64,000 nt of DNA from Vibrio pectenicida (GCA_024347015.1 AP024889.1:558001-622000), one strand, 5' to 3'. Shown: positions 48,192-59,234, numbered from the stretch's first letter. Numbers and translations: made by a program. Notes: a model not told the origin generated them from the sequence alone.

Positions 48192-48914
48192 ATGTTAAAT
48201 AATGTAAAAGTGGTACTCGTTGGGACCTCACATTCAGGAAATATTGGTTCGACAGCTCGCGCGATGAAAGTAATGGGATTATCAAACTTAGTACTTGTTG
48301 AGCCTCAGTGTGAATTGGATCAGCAAGCGATAGCGATGGCGTCAGGTGCAAGTGATATACTAGAAAACGCATCAATTGTTCATTGTTTAACTGAAGCCAT
48401 CTCAGATTGTACTCTTGTTGTCGGTTCTAGCGCGCGTTCTCGTACCTTGGAATGGCCAATGCTTGAGCCTCGTGAATGTGGTGAAAAGTTTGTGGAGCAA
48501 GCCTTGGTATCCCCGACGGCATTAGTTTTTGGCCGCGAGCGCACAGGCTTAACTAATGAAGAGCTTCAAACTTGTCATTATCATGTGTGTATTCCAGCCA
48601 ACCCTGAATATAGTTCGTTAAATCTCGCTATGGCAGTGCAAACACTCAGTTATGAAATTCGTATGGCCTATTTGGAGCAGGAAAAGAAACATTATCAACA
48701 GATTGCAGCTCCTGACTTCCCGAGACATAAAGAATTAGAAATGTTTTTTTTACATCTTGATAAAGTTACAAAAGATGTTGACTTTATAAATGAAAACCAA
48801 CCTGGGAAAGTAATGAATAAGTTGCGTCGCTTGTTTATTCGAGCGAGGCCTGAAGCACAAGAGCTAAATATTCTGCGTGGTATTTTGACTGCTATTGAGA
48901 AAAAAACTCTTTAA
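48192..48914 (+). CDS. trmJ: tRNA (Cm32/Um32) methyltransferase TrmJ
   Basis: SPOUT-class enzyme that 2'-O-methylates position 32 of several tRNAs. The 240-residue protein starts [26 protein letters not shown]; a GTG four codons upstream (48180) is possible, but GGAGAAACC gives better spacing to the ATG. Conserved words include [40 protein letters not shown] (the SAM-binding trefoil knot) and the C-terminal [29 protein letters not shown]. trmJ precedes iscR in the standard gammaproteobacterial order. Confidence 0.95.
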   Translation: MLNNVKVVLVGTSHSGNIGSTARAMKVMGLSNLVLVEPQCELDQQAIAMASGASDILENASIVHCLTEAISDCTLVVGSSARSRTLEWPMLEPRECGEKFVEQALVSPTALVFGRERTGLTNEELQTCHYHVCIPANPEYSSLNLAMAVQTLSYEIRMAYLEQEKKHYQQIAAPDFPRHKELEMFFLHLDKVTKDVDFINENQPGKVMNKLRRLFIRARPEAQELNILRGILTAIEKKTL

Positions 48915-48941
48915 TCCTTGCCAGCTTTATATTTAGAACTA

Positions 48942-48991
48942 ATACTTGAGTAAAATGGTTGGTTAAATACTTGACTATTTTAGTCGGGTAT
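48942..48991 (+). promoter_or_regulatory. Tandem type 1 IscR sites and isc promoter
   Basis: The 25-mer at 48967-48991, reading ATACTTGACT...AGTCGGGTAT, fits the type 1 IscR consensus at every position. The adjacent 25-mer (48942-48966) fits at about 20 positions. A promoter, TTGACT (48971-48976) and AAGAAT (48994-48999) 17 bases apart, overlaps the perfect site, so holo-IscR should repress the operon, as in Escherichia coli. Confidence 0.9.
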
Positions 48992-49033
48992 GAAAGAATT
49001 TATAGCACATAAATGATGTGGATATGGTGTTAT

Positions 49034-49540
49034 ATGAGACTTACATCTAAAGGAAGATATGCAGTTACGGCCATGTTAGATGTGGCTCTACACTCGCAAC
49101 AGACCCCAGTACCTCTGGCGGATATTTCTGAACGTCAGGGCATCTCACTGTCTTATTTGGAGCAACTTTTTTCCAAATTACGAAAAGCAGGATTGGTTTC
49201 CAGCGTACGCGGCCCAGGCGGCGGTTATCGTTTGGGGACAGATGCTAATTCTATCGCTATAGGAACAGTCATTGCTGCAGTTGATGAGTCTGTTGATGCA
49301 ACTAAATGTAATGGTAGGGGCGATTGCCAAGGTGGAACTCGTTGTCTAACACATACACTATGGCACGATCTGAGTTCTCGTATTAGCGATTTCTTAAACA
49401 ACATCACTTTAGGTGAGTTGATGACAGATAACGATGTTCTAGAAGTTTCTGACCGCCAAGATTTAGATCTTGCGGCTAATCATGGGTTTTCTAAAAAGAA
49501 TTCTAACACCGCACCCATCGGTATAAATTTCCGCTCTTAA
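49034..49540 (+). CDS. iscR: Fe-S cluster regulator IscR
   Basis: Rrf2-family winged-helix regulator that senses Fe-S status via a 2Fe-2S cluster and represses the isc operon when clustered. The 168-residue protein starts [15 protein letters not shown], with the recognition helix in [19 protein letters not shown]. Cluster ligands Cys92, Cys98, Cys104 and His107 are all present. The frame is open back to 49013, but the start given matches the family. It is the first gene of the isc operon, with two IscR sites upstream. Confidence 0.97.
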   Translation: MRLTSKGRYAVTAMLDVALHSQQTPVPLADISERQGISLSYLEQLFSKLRKAGLVSSVRGPGGGYRLGTDANSIAIGTVIAAVDESVDATKCNGRGDCQGGTRCLTHTLWHDLSSRISDFLNNITLGELMTDNDVLEVSDRQDLDLAANHGFSKKNSNTAPIGINFRS

Positions 49541-49569
49541 GCGGTTTGCCTGTTACATTGGAGTAGAAA

Positions 49570-50784
49570 ATGAAACTGCCTATTTATCTTGATTATTCAG
49601 CAACATGCCCTGTCGATCCTCGGGTAGCTGAAAAAATGGTTCAGTATATGACTATGGACGGTACGTTTGGTAACCCAGCATCCCGCTCACATAGATATGG
49701 CTGGCAGGCGGAAGAAGCAGTAGATACTGCTCGTGAACAGATTGCGGATTTATTGAATGCTGACCCTCGTGAGATAGTTTTTACTTCGGGTGCGACTGAG
49801 TCAGATAATTTAGCCATTAAAGGTGCTGCGCATTTCTATTCGAAGAAGGGTAAGCACGTCATTACATGTAAAACAGAGCATAAAGCGGTACTTGACCCTT
49901 GTCGTCAATTGGAGCGTGAAGGTTTTGAGGTTACTTATCTAGAGCCTGAAACTGATGGTATTGTAGATATTAAGAAGCTTGAAGCAGCAATGCGTGAAGA
50001 TACAGTCTTAGTATCCATCATGCATGTAAACAATGAAATTGGTGTGGTTCAAGATGTTGCTGCGATTGGCGATTTATGCCGCAGTCGTAAAATTGTTTTT
50101 CATATTGATGCTGCTCAGTCTGCAGGTAGATTATCCATTGATGTACAAGAGATGAAAATTGATCTGATTTCTTTATCTGCACATAAAGCCTATGGTCCTA
50201 AAGGTATTGGCGCTCTTTATGTTCGTCGTAAACCACGTATTCGTCTAGAAGCTCAAATGCATGGTGGTGGACATGAGCGTGGTTTTCGTTCTGGTACCTT
50301 AGCAACCCATCAAATTGTCGGTATGGGTGAAGCTTTCCGTATTGCAAAAGAAGATATGCAGAAAGACTATGAGCACGCATTGGCACTTCGTAATCGTTTG
50401 TTTGATGGTGTAAAAGATCTCGAAGCTGTGACTGTTAACGGTTCACTTGAGCAGCGCGTCCCGCATAACCTAAACATCAGCTTTGCTTTCGTTGAAGGCG
50501 AATCTTTATTGATGTCATTGAAAGATCTTGCAGTATCTTCTGGTAGTGCCTGTACTTCCGCAAGTCTTGAACCTTCATATGTACTGCGCGCTTTAGGTCT
50601 AAACGATGAACTTGCACATAGTTCAGTTAGATTCTCATTTGGGCGTTTTACAACAGAAGCAGAAGTTGATTACGCGATAGAACAAATTAGAGTGGCTGTG
50701 ACTAAGCTACGTGACATGTCTCCTCTATGGGATATGTACAAGGAAGGAGTGGATTTAAGTACAGTTGAGTGGGCACACCACTAA
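49570..50784 (+). CDS. iscS: Cysteine desulfurase IscS
   Basis: PLP enzyme that takes sulfur from cysteine as a persulfide and supplies IscU, tRNA thiolation and other pathways. The 404 residues contain the PLP lysine Lys206 in [12 protein letters not shown], the catalytic mobile-loop Cys328 in [14 protein letters not shown], and [13 protein letters not shown] lies 8 bases before ATG. The operon follows the usual gene order, and the product hands sulfur to the next gene's scaffold. Confidence 0.98.
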   Translation: MKLPIYLDYSATCPVDPRVAEKMVQYMTMDGTFGNPASRSHRYGWQAEEAVDTAREQIADLLNADPREIVFTSGATESDNLAIKGAAHFYSKKGKHVITCKTEHKAVLDPCRQLEREGFEVTYLEPETDGIVDIKKLEAAMREDTVLVSIMHVNNEIGVVQDVAAIGDLCRSRKIVFHIDAAQSAGRLSIDVQEMKIDLISLSAHKAYGPKGIGALYVRRKPRIRLEAQMHGGGHERGFRSGTLATHQIVGMGEAFRIAKEDMQKDYEHALALRNRLFDGVKDLEAVTVNGSLEQRVPHNLNISFAFVEGESLLMSLKDLAVSSGSACTSASLEPSYVLRALGLNDELAHSSVRFSFGRFTTEAEVDYAIEQIRVAVTKLRDMSPLWDMYKEGVDLSTVEWAHH

Positions 50785-50836
50785 CTTGTTAAATTACGCT
50801 TCAGTGGTAGATATAGAGGATTCGAGGTAAATAATT

Positions 50837-51217
50837 ATGGCATATAGCGAAAAAGTAATTGATCACTACGAGAACCCAAGAAATGTGGGTTCATTTGATA
50901 AAGAAGATCCTAACGTCGGCAGTGGTATGGTGGGTGCACCGGCTTGTGGTGACGTGATGAAGCTACAAATTAAAGTGACTTCTGAAGGTATTATTGAAGA
51001 TGCAAAATTCAAAACCTATGGCTGTGGTAGTGCAATAGCATCAAGCTCACTGGTTACTGAGTGGGTTAAAGGTAAAAGTATTGACGAAGCAGCAGAAATT
51101 AAAAATGCTGAGATTGCTGAAGAGCTTGAGCTGCCTCCTGTAAAAGTTCACTGTTCAATTCTTGCTGAAGATGCAATTAAAGCAGCAGTAGCTGACTACA
51201 AGAAAAAACACCAATAA
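50837..51217 (+). CDS. iscU: Fe-S scaffold protein IscU
   Basis: Scaffold on which 2Fe-2S clusters are built. The 126-residue protein has the ligands Cys37, Asp39, Cys63 and Cys106, and the LPPVK motif (residues 99-103), the docking site for the HscA chaperone encoded downstream. GAGG precedes ATG by 9-10 bases. Confidence 0.98.
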   Translation: MAYSEKVIDHYENPRNVGSFDKEDPNVGSGMVGAPACGDVMKLQIKVTSEGIIEDAKFKTYGCGSAIASSSLVTEWVKGKSIDEAAEIKNAEIAEELELPPVKVHCSILAEDAIKAAVADYKKKHQ

Positions 51218-51286
51218 CAGGTGACAACTATATAATGGGAGTTCATCGCTCCCATTCCATTGTTAACAAAGAAATTAAGGTGCAGT

Positions 51287-51610
51287 ATGGCCATTACAAT
51301 GACAGAAACGGCAGCAAGTCGGGTTAGAACATTCTTAGAAAGCCGAGGTAAAGGTGTCGGTTTGCGTCTGGGTGTGAAAACGACAGGTTGTTCTGGCATG
51401 GCTTATGTACTTGAGTTTGTCGATGAGCTTAACGAAGAAGACGAAGTGTTTGAGTTCCAAGGTGTTAAAGTCATTATCGACCAGAAAAGTTTAGTATATT
51501 TAGATGGTACTGAGCTCGACTACATTAAGGAAGGGCTAAATGAAGGTTTTGAGTTTAACAACCCTAACGCGAAAAGCGAATGTGGTTGTGGTGAAAGCTT
51601 CAACGTATAA
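51287..51610 (+). CDS. iscA: Fe-S carrier protein IscA
   Basis: A-type carrier that passes Fe-S clusters from IscU to apo-proteins. At 107 residues it has the three invariant cysteines Cys35, Cys99 and Cys101 (GCSGMAY and CGCGES). The ATG follows AAGGTG; upstream in-frame codons from 51260 lack family support. It is in the standard position between iscU and hscB. Confidence 0.97.
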   Translation: MAITMTETAASRVRTFLESRGKGVGLRLGVKTTGCSGMAYVLEFVDELNEEDEVFEFQGVKVIIDQKSLVYLDGTELDYIKEGLNEGFEFNNPNAKSECGCGESFNV

Positions 51611-51657
51611 GTGATAAGTGCCGACTGGCCCTGTTTTACCTAAGGACCTATTTCTTA

Positions 51658-52173
51658 ATGAATTACTTCAAATTATTCGGGCTACCAAGTCAGTTTCAAC
51701 TGGATGGTAGCCTTCTTTCTTCACAGTTCCGTGAATTGCAAAAGCGCTTTCATCCCGATAACTTTGCGGCAGCATCAGAACGTGATCGTTTGATGGCTGT
51801 GCAAAAAGCATCACAAATTAATGATGCTTACCATGTACTTAAAAACCCTCTCTCCCGTGCTGAATACATATTGGCGGAAAATGGATTAGATATCCGTGAT
51901 GAACAGCAAACGATGAGTGATCCTATGTTCTTGATGGAACAAATGGAGTTGAGGGAGGAGCTTGGAGATATTCCATCTCAAGTTGAACCTGAGACAGTAC
52001 TGTTTGATTTTGATGACAAAGTAAGCAAAATGTACAAACAGTATCTTCATTCAGTTGAACTTGAATTGAATGCTGGTCAATGGGCTAAAGCGGCAGAGAA
52101 TGTGCGTAAGCTAAAGTTTGTTTCCAAACTGAAAAATGAAATTGAACTAGTGGAAGATAAGCTCCTCGGCTAG
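51658..52173 (+). CDS. hscB: Fe-S J-domain co-chaperone HscB
   Basis: J-type co-chaperone that stimulates HscA and delivers IscU. The 171-residue protein has a J domain with His-Pro-Asp at residues 32-34, and a C-terminal three-helix IscU-binding domain rich in Glu and Leu. The ATG lies 9 bases or so after AAGGAC. It is followed by hscA after 19 bases. Confidence 0.96.
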   Translation: MNYFKLFGLPSQFQLDGSLLSSQFRELQKRFHPDNFAAASERDRLMAVQKASQINDAYHVLKNPLSRAEYILAENGLDIRDEQQTMSDPMFLMEQMELREELGDIPSQVEPETVLFDFDDKVSKMYKQYLHSVELELNAGQWAKAAENVRKLKFVSKLKNEIELVEDKLLG

Positions 52174-52192
52174 TTAAGAATAAGGATCAACC

Positions 52193-54046
52193 ATGGCATT
52201 ACTTCAAATCGCAGAACCAGGGCAAAGTTCTGCTCCTCATGAACATAAACTCGCTGCGGGTATTGATCTAGGTACGACCAATTCTTTGGTTGCTGCTATT
52301 CGTAGTGGCAATGCTTCGACGTTAAAAGATGAACTAGGGCGTGGTATCCTGCCATCTATCGTTAATTATGCTCAAGTCCAGCCTTCTGTTGGTTACGATG
52401 CAAAACAACAGGCGGAATTGGATCCAGAAAATACCATCATTTCGGTTAAACGTTTACTAGGGCGCTCTTTACAAGATATTCAAGCTCGTTACCCTAATTT
52501 GCCGTATCACTTCAAAGAAAGTGACAATGGTTTACCTGTGTTTCAGACAGCATCAGGTGATAAAAATCCGATCCAGGTATCTGCTGATATTTTAAAATCA
52601 CTGACGCAGCGTGCCCAAGAAACACTAGGTGGTGATTTATCAGGGGTGGTGATAACGGTACCAGCCTATTTTGATGATGCCCAGCGTGCTGGCACCAAAG
52701 ATGCGGCTAAGTTAGCTGGACTAAATGTACTTCGTTTGCTGAATGAACCGACAGCAGCAGCTATTGCTTATGGCCTAGATTCTGGCCAAGAAGGAATTAT
52801 TGCTGTTTATGATCTTGGAGGAGGCACTTTTGATGTCTCTATCCTGCGCTTGTCAAAAGGTGTTTTTGAAGTACTTGCGACGGGTGGTGATTCAGCTTTA
52901 GGGGGGGATGATTTTGATCATCTCTTGGCTGAGTACTTAATCGAAAAAGCAGCAATTAAAGCTCCGCTCTCTGCTGAGCAACGCAGAATGATTTTGAATT
53001 TGGCCACAGAGACTAAGATTACATTTTCAAAGCAAGACAAGGTTGATGTTCAACTTTACGATTGGACAGGAAGTGTTTCAAAAAGTGAATTTGAATCTTT
53101 AATACGTCCTTTAGTTAAAAAAACTTTGATGTCTTGTCGGCGAGCATTGAAAGATGCTCAAGTTGATGCGGAAGATATTCTAGAAGTTGTTATGGTTGGA
53201 GGCTCTACACGAACTTTGCTGGTACGTGAAATGGTAGGTGAGTTTTTTGACCGTGTACCATTAACGAGCATTAACCCTGACGAAGTTGTTGCCATTGGGG
53301 CTGGAATTCAAGCGGATATTTTGGTTGGTAATAAACCTGATTCTAAAATGCTGCTTTTGGATGTTATACCCCTTTCGCTTGGTATAGAAACAATGGGCGG
53401 ATTGGTAGAAAAGATTATTCCGCGTAATACGACAATTCCAGTTGCTCGAGCTCAAGAGTTTACTACTTTCAAAGATGGTCAGACAGCAATGAGTGTTCAT
53501 GTTGTACAAGGTGAACGAGAAATAGTTGATGACTGTCGCTCCCTAGCGCGCTTCTCACTTAAAGGTATTCCACCAATGGCTGCGGGAGCAGCACATATAA
53601 GAGTAACTTACCAAGTGGATGCTGATGGATTATTATCCGTTAATGCGATGGAGAAGAGCACGAAAGTTCAGTCAGAAATCCAAGTTAAGCCGTCTTATGG
53701 TTTAAGTGATGATGAAGTGGCGAATATGCTGCGTGATTCGATGACTTATGCGAAGGAAGATATGCTGGCGCGAGCACTTGCTGAACAACGGGTTGAAGCT
53801 GATAGAGTTATCGAAGGTTTATTGGTGGCAATGCAAGCAGATGGTGATGAGCTGTTGTCTGACTTGGATCGAGGGACTTTAGTTAATGCGATTGAGTCAT
53901 TGATCGAGTTACGTAATGGTGATGACGCAGATGCCATTGAGCAAGGGATTAAGAATACTGATAAGGCGAGTCAAGATTTTGCTTCGCGCCGTATGGATAA
54001 GTCGATTCGAGCTGCATTGTCAGGTCAATCAGTAGATGATATTTAA
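52193..54046 (+). CDS. hscA: Fe-S assembly chaperone HscA
   Basis: Specialised Hsp70 that binds IscU through LPPVK and promotes cluster transfer. The 617-residue protein has the ATPase motifs [27 protein letters not shown] and [14 protein letters not shown], and a substrate-binding domain ending near residue 500. AAGGATCAACC precedes ATG. A slightly shorter C-terminal lid than DnaK is normal for the family. Confidence 0.97.
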   Translation: MALLQIAEPGQSSAPHEHKLAAGIDLGTTNSLVAAIRSGNASTLKDELGRGILPSIVNYAQVQPSVGYDAKQQAELDPENTIISVKRLLGRSLQDIQARYPNLPYHFKESDNGLPVFQTASGDKNPIQVSADILKSLTQRAQETLGGDLSGVVITVPAYFDDAQRAGTKDAAKLAGLNVLRLLNEPTAAAIAYGLDSGQEGIIAVYDLGGGTFDVSILRLSKGVFEVLATGGDSALGGDDFDHLLAEYLIEKAAIKAPLSAEQRRMILNLATETKITFSKQDKVDVQLYDWTGSVSKSEFESLIRPLVKKTLMSCRRALKDAQVDAEDILEVVMVGGSTRTLLVREMVGEFFDRVPLTSINPDEVVAIGAGIQADILVGNKPDSKMLLLDVIPLSLGIETMGGLVEKIIPRNTTIPVARAQEFTTFKDGQTAMSVHVVQGEREIVDDCRSLARFSLKGIPPMAAGAAHIRVTYQVDADGLLSVNAMEKSTKVQSEIQVKPSYGLSDDEVANMLRDSMTYAKEDMLARALAEQRVEADRVIEGLLVAMQADGDELLSDLDRGTLVNAIESLIELRNGDDADAIEQGIKNTDKASQDFASRRMDKSIRAALSGQSVDDI

Positions 54047-54057
54047 GAGAAACAATT

Positions 54058-54396
54058 ATGCCTAAGATTATTGTATTACCGCATGAAGATTTGTGCCCTG
54101 AAGGAGCAGTTTTGGAAGCGAGTGCAGGTGACTCGGTGCTTGATGTCGCGCTTAAAAATGGTATTGGCATTGAGCATGCCTGTGAAAAATCTTGTGCTTG
54201 TACAACATGCCATATCGTGATTCGTGAGGGTTTTGATTCTCTAGATGAGAGTGATGAACTTGAAGATGATATGTTAGATAAAGCTTGGGGACTAGAGCCT
54301 GAATCTCGTTTAGGTTGCCAAGCTAGGGTTACAAATGAAGACTTAGTGGTTGAAATTCCCAAGTATACATTGAACCATGCTTCAGAAGATCACTAA
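54058..54396 (+). CDS. fdx: 2Fe-2S ferredoxin (isc type)
   Basis: Small electron carrier that supplies electrons for IscU cluster formation. The 112-residue protein has cluster ligands Cys42, Cys48, Cys51 and Cys87, with an additional Cys46 in CEKSCACTTC. It overlaps no gene and lies 11 bases after hscA. Confidence 0.97.
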   Translation: MPKIIVLPHEDLCPEGAVLEASAGDSVLDVALKNGIGIEHACEKSCACTTCHIVIREGFDSLDESDELEDDMLDKAWGLEPESRLGCQARVTNEDLVVEIPKYTLNHASEDH

Positions 54397-54452
54397 GCTA
54401 TAAGTTAAATTGTGGTGACAATGACTAATCTTGATTAGAAGGAAGTTGAGTA

Positions 54453-54647
54453 ATGAAATGGACAGATTCGCGTGATATTGCGATAGAATTGTGTGATAAA
54501 TTTCCAGATCTTGACCCTAAAACAGTGCGTTTTACTGATCTGCATAAGTGGATCACTGACCTGGAAGAGTTTGACGATGAACCTAATCGCTCAAATGAAA
54601 AAATCCTTGAAGCTGTGATTTTATGTTGGATGGATGAAATGGATTAG
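54453..54647 (+). CDS. iscX: IscX (YfhJ) small acidic protein
   Basis: 64-residue acidic protein that binds IscS and may act as an iron-dependent regulator of cluster assembly. The family start [22 protein letters not shown] and the conserved DLHKWI and CWMDEMD segments are present. GGAAG precedes ATG. It is the last isc gene, before a terminator. Confidence 0.95.
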   Translation: MKWTDSRDIAIELCDKFPDLDPKTVRFTDLHKWITDLEEFDDEPNRSNEKILEAVILCWMDEMD

Positions 54648-54692
54648 TTGAAGGCTGTAAAATCCTTTCCAGTTAACAATTCTTATTTAAAA

Positions 54693-54719
54693 TAACGGGC
54701 GTAATCGCCCGTTTTTTTA
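54693..54719 (+). terminator. Terminator of the isc operon
   Basis: AACGGGCG-TAAT-CGCCCGTT stem followed by seven T, 46 bases past iscX. Confidence 0.92.
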
Positions 54720-54812
54720 TCGAATTGATATTTTTACCTGCCAAGATGCTAACATCCTTAAGTTGAGTGAAAGAGGCGTAGAGTACGCCAGTAATAAAGA
54801 CAAGGAGAAACC

Positions 54813-56111
54813 ATGTCTGCACAGATGTCAGTATTTTTGAGCACAGAACTAGCACCAGAGTATTGGGGAGAAAAAGCCATTCTTTCTTTCTCGGAACAGC
54901 GTGCGACGATTCACTTAAGTCAAGACAATGAGCTAGATATTGTCCAACGGGCTGCACGAAAGCTAGATTCTCAAGGAATATCCTCTATTTCACTAGAAGG
55001 CGCGGGTTGGGATCTAGAAAGCCTTTGGGCGTTTCATCAAGGTTATCGTACCCCAAAGAAAAAGAACACTTTGATTTTACCTGAGCTTGTTGATGCCGCG
55101 CAGGTAGAACTTGACGCTCGTATTAAATCAACCGAATTTACGCGTGATATTATTAACAAGCCTGCTGAAGAGGTCGCGCCAAGGCAACTTGCGACAATGG
55201 CTGCTGAATTTATCAAGTCAGTGGCGCCAAAAGGCACAGTTAAAATCCGAATTGTAAAAGATAAAGATCTTTTGGATGAAGGCTGGGAAGGAGTTTACGC
55301 CGTAGGGCGTGGCTCAGAGAGAACATCTGCTATGTTGCAGCTTGATTATAATCCGACTGGGGACGAAAATGCGCCTGTATGGGCTTGCTTAGTGGGTAAA
55401 GGGATCACTTTTGACTCTGGTGGATATAGTATTAAACCGTCAAATTCTATGGCGTCGATGAAAGCCGACATGGGTGGTTCTGCTACGATTACAGGTGGTC
55501 TAGGCCTTGCTATTATGCGTGGTCTTAACAAGCGAGTGAAATTGATTCTTTGTTGTGCTGAGAACATGATTTCTGGCAGAGCATTAAAGCTAGGTGACAT
55601 TATCACTTATAAAAATGGTAAGACAGTTGAGATAATGAACACCGATGCTGAAGGACGTTTGGTCTTGGCTGATGGTTTGATATACGCGAGTGAACATAAA
55701 CCTGAATTGATCATAGATTGCGCCACTTTAACTGGTGCTGCAAAAAATGCGCTGGGTAATGACTACCATGCTCTTATGAGCTTTGATGAGCCACTTTCTC
55801 AGCAGGCTTTATCTGCTGCTAAAGAAGAAAAGGAAGGGCTGTGGTCACTTCCACTGGCCAGTCATCATCGAGATATGCTACCGTCAAACTTTGCTGATTT
55901 ATCCAATATCAGCAGTGGTGATTTCTCACCTGGAGCTAGTACAGCGGCTGCATTTTTATCTTATTTTGTTGAAGATTATCACAAAGGGTGGTTACACTTT
56001 GACTGCGCAGCAACGTATTGCAAATCCTCAACAAATATGTGGGCTGCAGGTGCAACTGGAGTGGGCGTGCGTACTTTAGCTGGTTTACTTATCCAGCAGG
56101 CCAACCAGTAA
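54813..56111 (+). CDS. pepB: Aminopeptidase B (M17 leucyl aminopeptidase family)
   Basis: Cytoplasmic metallopeptidase that releases N-terminal residues from peptides; 432 residues. M17 signatures include [15 protein letters not shown] and [14 protein letters not shown] (metal-binding Asp and Glu, near residue 275), [16 protein letters not shown] earlier. AAGGAGAAACC lies just upstream. pepB follows the isc operon in vibrios and enterics, with its own start after the isc terminator. Confidence 0.96.
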   Translation: MSAQMSVFLSTELAPEYWGEKAILSFSEQRATIHLSQDNELDIVQRAARKLDSQGISSISLEGAGWDLESLWAFHQGYRTPKKKNTLILPELVDAAQVELDARIKSTEFTRDIINKPAEEVAPRQLATMAAEFIKSVAPKGTVKIRIVKDKDLLDEGWEGVYAVGRGSERTSAMLQLDYNPTGDENAPVWACLVGKGITFDSGGYSIKPSNSMASMKADMGGSATITGGLGLAIMRGLNKRVKLILCCAENMISGRALKLGDIITYKNGKTVEIMNTDAEGRLVLADGLIYASEHKPELIIDCATLTGAAKNALGNDYHALMSFDEPLSQQALSAAKEEKEGLWSLPLASHHRDMLPSNFADLSNISSGDFSPGASTAAAFLSYFVEDYHKGWLHFDCAATYCKSSTNMWAAGATGVGVRTLAGLLIQQANQ

Positions 56112-56166
56112 TTTTAGTGGCGATAAATCGTCTCTTAACAGTAATAAAATATAAAAAGGTATATCT

Positions 56167-56595
56167 ATGGCTCTAGAAAGAACATTTTCTATCATCAAGC
56201 CTGATGCAGTAGAACGAAACTTGATTGGTGAAATCTACAATCGTATTGAAAAAGCAGGCCTTCAGATTATCGCGGCAAAAATGGTGCGATTGACAGAAGA
56301 GCAAGCAAGTGGTTTTTACGCTGAGCACGAAGGTAAGCCATTTTTCCCATCATTAAAGGAGTTTATGACTTCAGGACCTATTATGGTTCAAGTGCTTGAA
56401 GGTGAAAGTGCAATTTCACGTTACCGTGAACTGATGGGTAAAACCAACCCTGAAGAGGCTGCTTGTGGTACGATTCGTGCGGATTATGCTTTGAACATGC
56501 GCCTTAATTCGGTACATGGCTCTGATAGTTCTGAATCCGCTGCTAGAGAAATTGAATTTTTCTTTCCAGCTGCTGAAATTTGCCCACGCGGTTGA
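56167..56595 (+). CDS. ndk: Nucleoside diphosphate kinase
   Basis: Transfers gamma-phosphate among nucleoside triphosphates through a phospho-histidine. The 142-residue protein has the active-site His117 in [12 protein letters not shown] and N-terminal [26 protein letters not shown] precedes ATG. In Vibrio cholerae rlmN, pilF and rodZ follow ndk, as I remember that order; here they do not, so a rearrangement separates the next region. Confidence 0.98.
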   Translation: MALERTFSIIKPDAVERNLIGEIYNRIEKAGLQIIAAKMVRLTEEQASGFYAEHEGKPFFPSLKEFMTSGPIMVQVLEGESAISRYRELMGKTNPEEAACGTIRADYALNMRLNSVHGSDSSESAAREIEFFFPAAEICPRG

Positions 56596-56614
56596 TTCGC
56601 TTTTATACATAATT

Positions 56615-56640
56615 AGGTGCTGTCGATATCGACAGCACCT
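56615..56640 (+). repeat. Perfect 26-base palindrome after ndk
   Basis: AGGTGCTGTCGAT directly abuts its exact inverse. It forms a 12-bp hairpin near the ndk stop with only a poor T tract (CTTATTA). It may terminate ndk or bind a dimeric protein. Confidence 0.75.
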
Positions 56641-56953
56641 CTTATTAGATTACTTTTCTTATCCATTAAATCGCTTTATCCAATTGACACATCGATTAGC
56701 TAGCCATTAAATTTTTAAGATAGACATTATTGATTATCATAAAATCAAGTAATTAGATTGTGGTCGGATAACGACTTTGTTCTTTGGTGTTTTGTAGATA
56801 TCAAGTTGAGCTAAATATAATTCTAACTAATTGAAAAATAATGAGGTCTTATAATTACTGTCTGGTAAATACGTTGCTCATGGTAAGCTAACTTTAGTGA
56901 GATAAATTTTTTCATTCACATAAGCACGCAAAGCTATCAGTCTTGACAGATTA

Positions 56954-56962
56954 TGATATACT
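56954..56962 (+). promoter_or_regulatory. Candidate extended -10 promoter for fusA2
   Basis: TG-A-TATACT (56954-56962) fits the extended -10 form; a TTGACA at 56943-56948 is too close to be its -35. The CTGCGCGC discriminator just after resembles stringently regulated promoters of translation genes. It lies about 35 bases before the ATG. Confidence 0.45.
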
Positions 56963-56999
56963 CTGCGCGCAATTTATACCTTATTAACAGAGTAAGACA

Positions 57000-59087
57000 A
57001 TGGCAGATCTATCAAAGTACAGAAACATTGGTATTTTCGCGCACGTTGATGCGGGTAAAACTACCACCACTGAGCGTATCCTTAAGCTTACTGGTAAAAT
57101 CCACAAAACTGGTGAAGTACACGACGGTGAATCTACTACCGACTTCATGGAACAGGAAGCTGAGCGTGGAATCACTATTCAGTCTGCTGCCGTAACTTGT
57201 GAGTGGAAAGGCCACCGCCTAAACGTCATTGATACTCCGGGACACGTTGACTTTACAGTTGAAGTATATCGTTCACTTAAAGTTCTTGACGGTGGTATCG
57301 GTGTATTCTGTGGTTCTGGTGGTGTTGAGCCTCAGTCAGAGACTAACTGGCGCTACGCGAATGATTCAGAAGTATCTCGTTTGATTTTCGTCAACAAACT
57401 AGATCGTATTGGTGCAGACTTCTTACGCGTTGTTGACCAAGTAAAAAATGTTCTTGGCGCTAACCCACTAGTAATGACTCTGCCTATCGGCCGTGAAGAT
57501 GATTTCGTTGGTGTTGTAGACATATTAACTCGTAAAGCATATGTATGGGATGACACTGGTCTTCCTGAAAACTATGAAGTTCAAGACATTCCTGCGGATA
57601 TGCTTGATGACGTAGAACAGTATCGTGAAGAGCTAGTTGAAACGGTTGTAGAGCAAGACGACGACCTAATGGAAGCTTATATGGAAGGTGAAGAGCCTTC
57701 TCTCGAGCAACTAAAAACTTGTATTCGTAAAGGTACTCGTGATCTAGCTTTCTTCCCAACATTCTGTGGTTCTGCATTTAAGAACAAGGGTGTTCAGCTA
57801 GTCCTAGATGCAGTAGTAGATTACCTACCTGCACCAACTGAAGTTGATCCTCAGCCGTTAACTGATCCAGACACAGGTGAGCCTACTGGTGAAGTTGCGA
57901 CAGTATCTTCAGACGAGCCACTAAAAGCGCTAGCATTCAAAATTATGGATGACCGCTTTGGTGCTCTAACCTTTATCCGCATATACTCTGGTCGCTTGAA
58001 GAAGGGTGATACTATCCTTAACTCTGCAACTGGTAAGACTGAACGTATCGGTCGTATGTGTGAGATGCAAGCAGATGAGCGTAACGAGCTTACTGAAGCG
58101 CAAGCTGGTGACATCATTGCGGTTGTGGGAATGAAGAACGTTCAAACAGGCCACACTTTATGTGATCCTAAGCATGAATGTACTCTTGAAGCTATGATCT
58201 TCCCTGAACCTGTAATCTCTATCGCTGTAGCACCTAAAGATAAAGGTTCTACTGAGAAAATGAGTATTGCTATCGGTAAAATGGTTGCAGAAGATCCATC
58301 ATTCCAAGTTGAGACTGATGAAGATTCAGGTGAGACTATCTTAAAAGGTATGGGTGAACTTCACTTAGACATCAAGGTAGATATCCTTAAGCGTACTTAC
58401 GGTGTTGAGCTAGAAGTGGGAGCTCCTCAGGTAGCATACCGTGAAACAATTACTCAACCTGTTGAAGATAGCTACACGCACAAGAAGCAGTCTGGTGGTT
58501 CTGGTCAGTTCGCGAAAATCGACTACCGCATCAAGCCTGGTGAGCCAAACTCTGGTTTCACGTTCTCTTCAAAGGTTGTTGGTGGTAACGTACCTAAAGA
58601 ATTTTGGCCTGCAGTCGAAAAAGGCTTCGGCAGCATGATGGATCATGGTGTTCTTGCTGGATTCCCAACGCTAGATGTTGAAGTTGAACTATACGATGGT
58701 GGTTTCCACGCAGTTGACTCTTCGGCTATCGCTTACGAAATTGCAGCTAAAGGTGCATTCCGTCAGTCTATGCCAAAAGCAGGAGCGCAGCTTCTAGAGC
58801 CGATTATGAACGTTGACGTATTTACTCCAGAAGACAATGTTGGTGATGTAATCGGTGACCTTAACCGTCGTCGTGGTATGATCAAAGACCAACAAGCTGG
58901 TACTACAGGTGTTCGTATTAAAGCAGACGTACCTCTATCAGAAATGTTTGGTTACATTGGTCACCTACGTACTATTACTTCTGGTCGTGGTCAGTTCTCT
59001 ATGGAATTTGCACACTACGCACCTTGCCCAATGAACGTTGCTGAGCAAGTTATCGCAGAAGTTAAAGAGCGTGACGCTAAGAAGTAA
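57000..59087 (+). CDS. fusA2: Elongation factor G, second copy (EF-G2)
   Basis: Translational GTPase of 695 residues. The G domain begins [27 protein letters not shown] (in part) with P-loop AHVDAGKTT (14-22), [18 protein letters not shown] (switch I), DTPGHVDF and NKLD. Domains II-V follow with family length. It is not in a str operon, stands with its own promoter and terminator, and its sequence matches the second EF-G of vibrios. Codon usage looks biased towards preferred codons, suggesting high expression. Whether it acts in elongation, ribosome recycling or both cannot be told from sequence. Confidence 0.93.
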   Translation: MADLSKYRNIGIFAHVDAGKTTTTERILKLTGKIHKTGEVHDGESTTDFMEQEAERGITIQSAAVTCEWKGHRLNVIDTPGHVDFTVEVYRSLKVLDGGIGVFCGSGGVEPQSETNWRYANDSEVSRLIFVNKLDRIGADFLRVVDQVKNVLGANPLVMTLPIGREDDFVGVVDILTRKAYVWDDTGLPENYEVQDIPADMLDDVEQYREELVETVVEQDDDLMEAYMEGEEPSLEQLKTCIRKGTRDLAFFPTFCGSAFKNKGVQLVLDAVVDYLPAPTEVDPQPLTDPDTGEPTGEVATVSSDEPLKALAFKIMDDRFGALTFIRIYSGRLKKGDTILNSATGKTERIGRMCEMQADERNELTEAQAGDIIAVVGMKNVQTGHTLCDPKHECTLEAMIFPEPVISIAVAPKDKGSTEKMSIAIGKMVAEDPSFQVETDEDSGETILKGMGELHLDIKVDILKRTYGVELEVGAPQVAYRETITQPVEDSYTHKKQSGGSGQFAKIDYRIKPGEPNSGFTFSSKVVGGNVPKEFWPAVEKGFGSMMDHGVLAGFPTLDVEVELYDGGFHAVDSSAIAYEIAAKGAFRQSMPKAGAQLLEPIMNVDVFTPEDNVGDVIGDLNRRRGMIKDQQAGTTGVRIKADVPLSEMFGYIGHLRTITSGRGQFSMEFAHYAPCPMNVAEQVIAEVKERDAKK

Positions 59088-59112
59088 TTATTACTTTAGC
59101 CAAGTCGTTTAA

Positions 59113-59144
59113 TAAACCCCTGAAGTGAAAACTTCAGGGGTTTT
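59113..59144 (+). terminator. Terminator of fusA2
   Basis: AAACCCCTGAAGT-GAAA-ACTTCAGGGGTTTT, a long stem with a stable GAAA tetraloop followed by T-rich sequence. Confidence 0.92.
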
Positions 59145-59234
59145 CTTTTTATAAGTAATTAATACAATATGATGAGATAAGTGTATTTATCTGACCAATC
59201 AATGAGTAAGGAAATGAAATTATTCATTTATTGG

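Larger units (their letters stand above)
56596..56999. other. Intergenic region between ndk and fusA2
   Basis: Contains a perfect 26-base palindrome (56615-56640) that may act as an ndk terminator and, near 56953-56962, an extended -10 TATGATATACT followed by a GC-rich CTGCGCGC discriminator for fusA2. No ORF is convincing. Confidence 0.55.

Noticed and set aside
53949..54362. 137-residue minus-strand frame opposite fdx
   Set aside because: Shadow of the hscA/fdx coding sequence; low-complexity Ser-rich product and no ribosome site.
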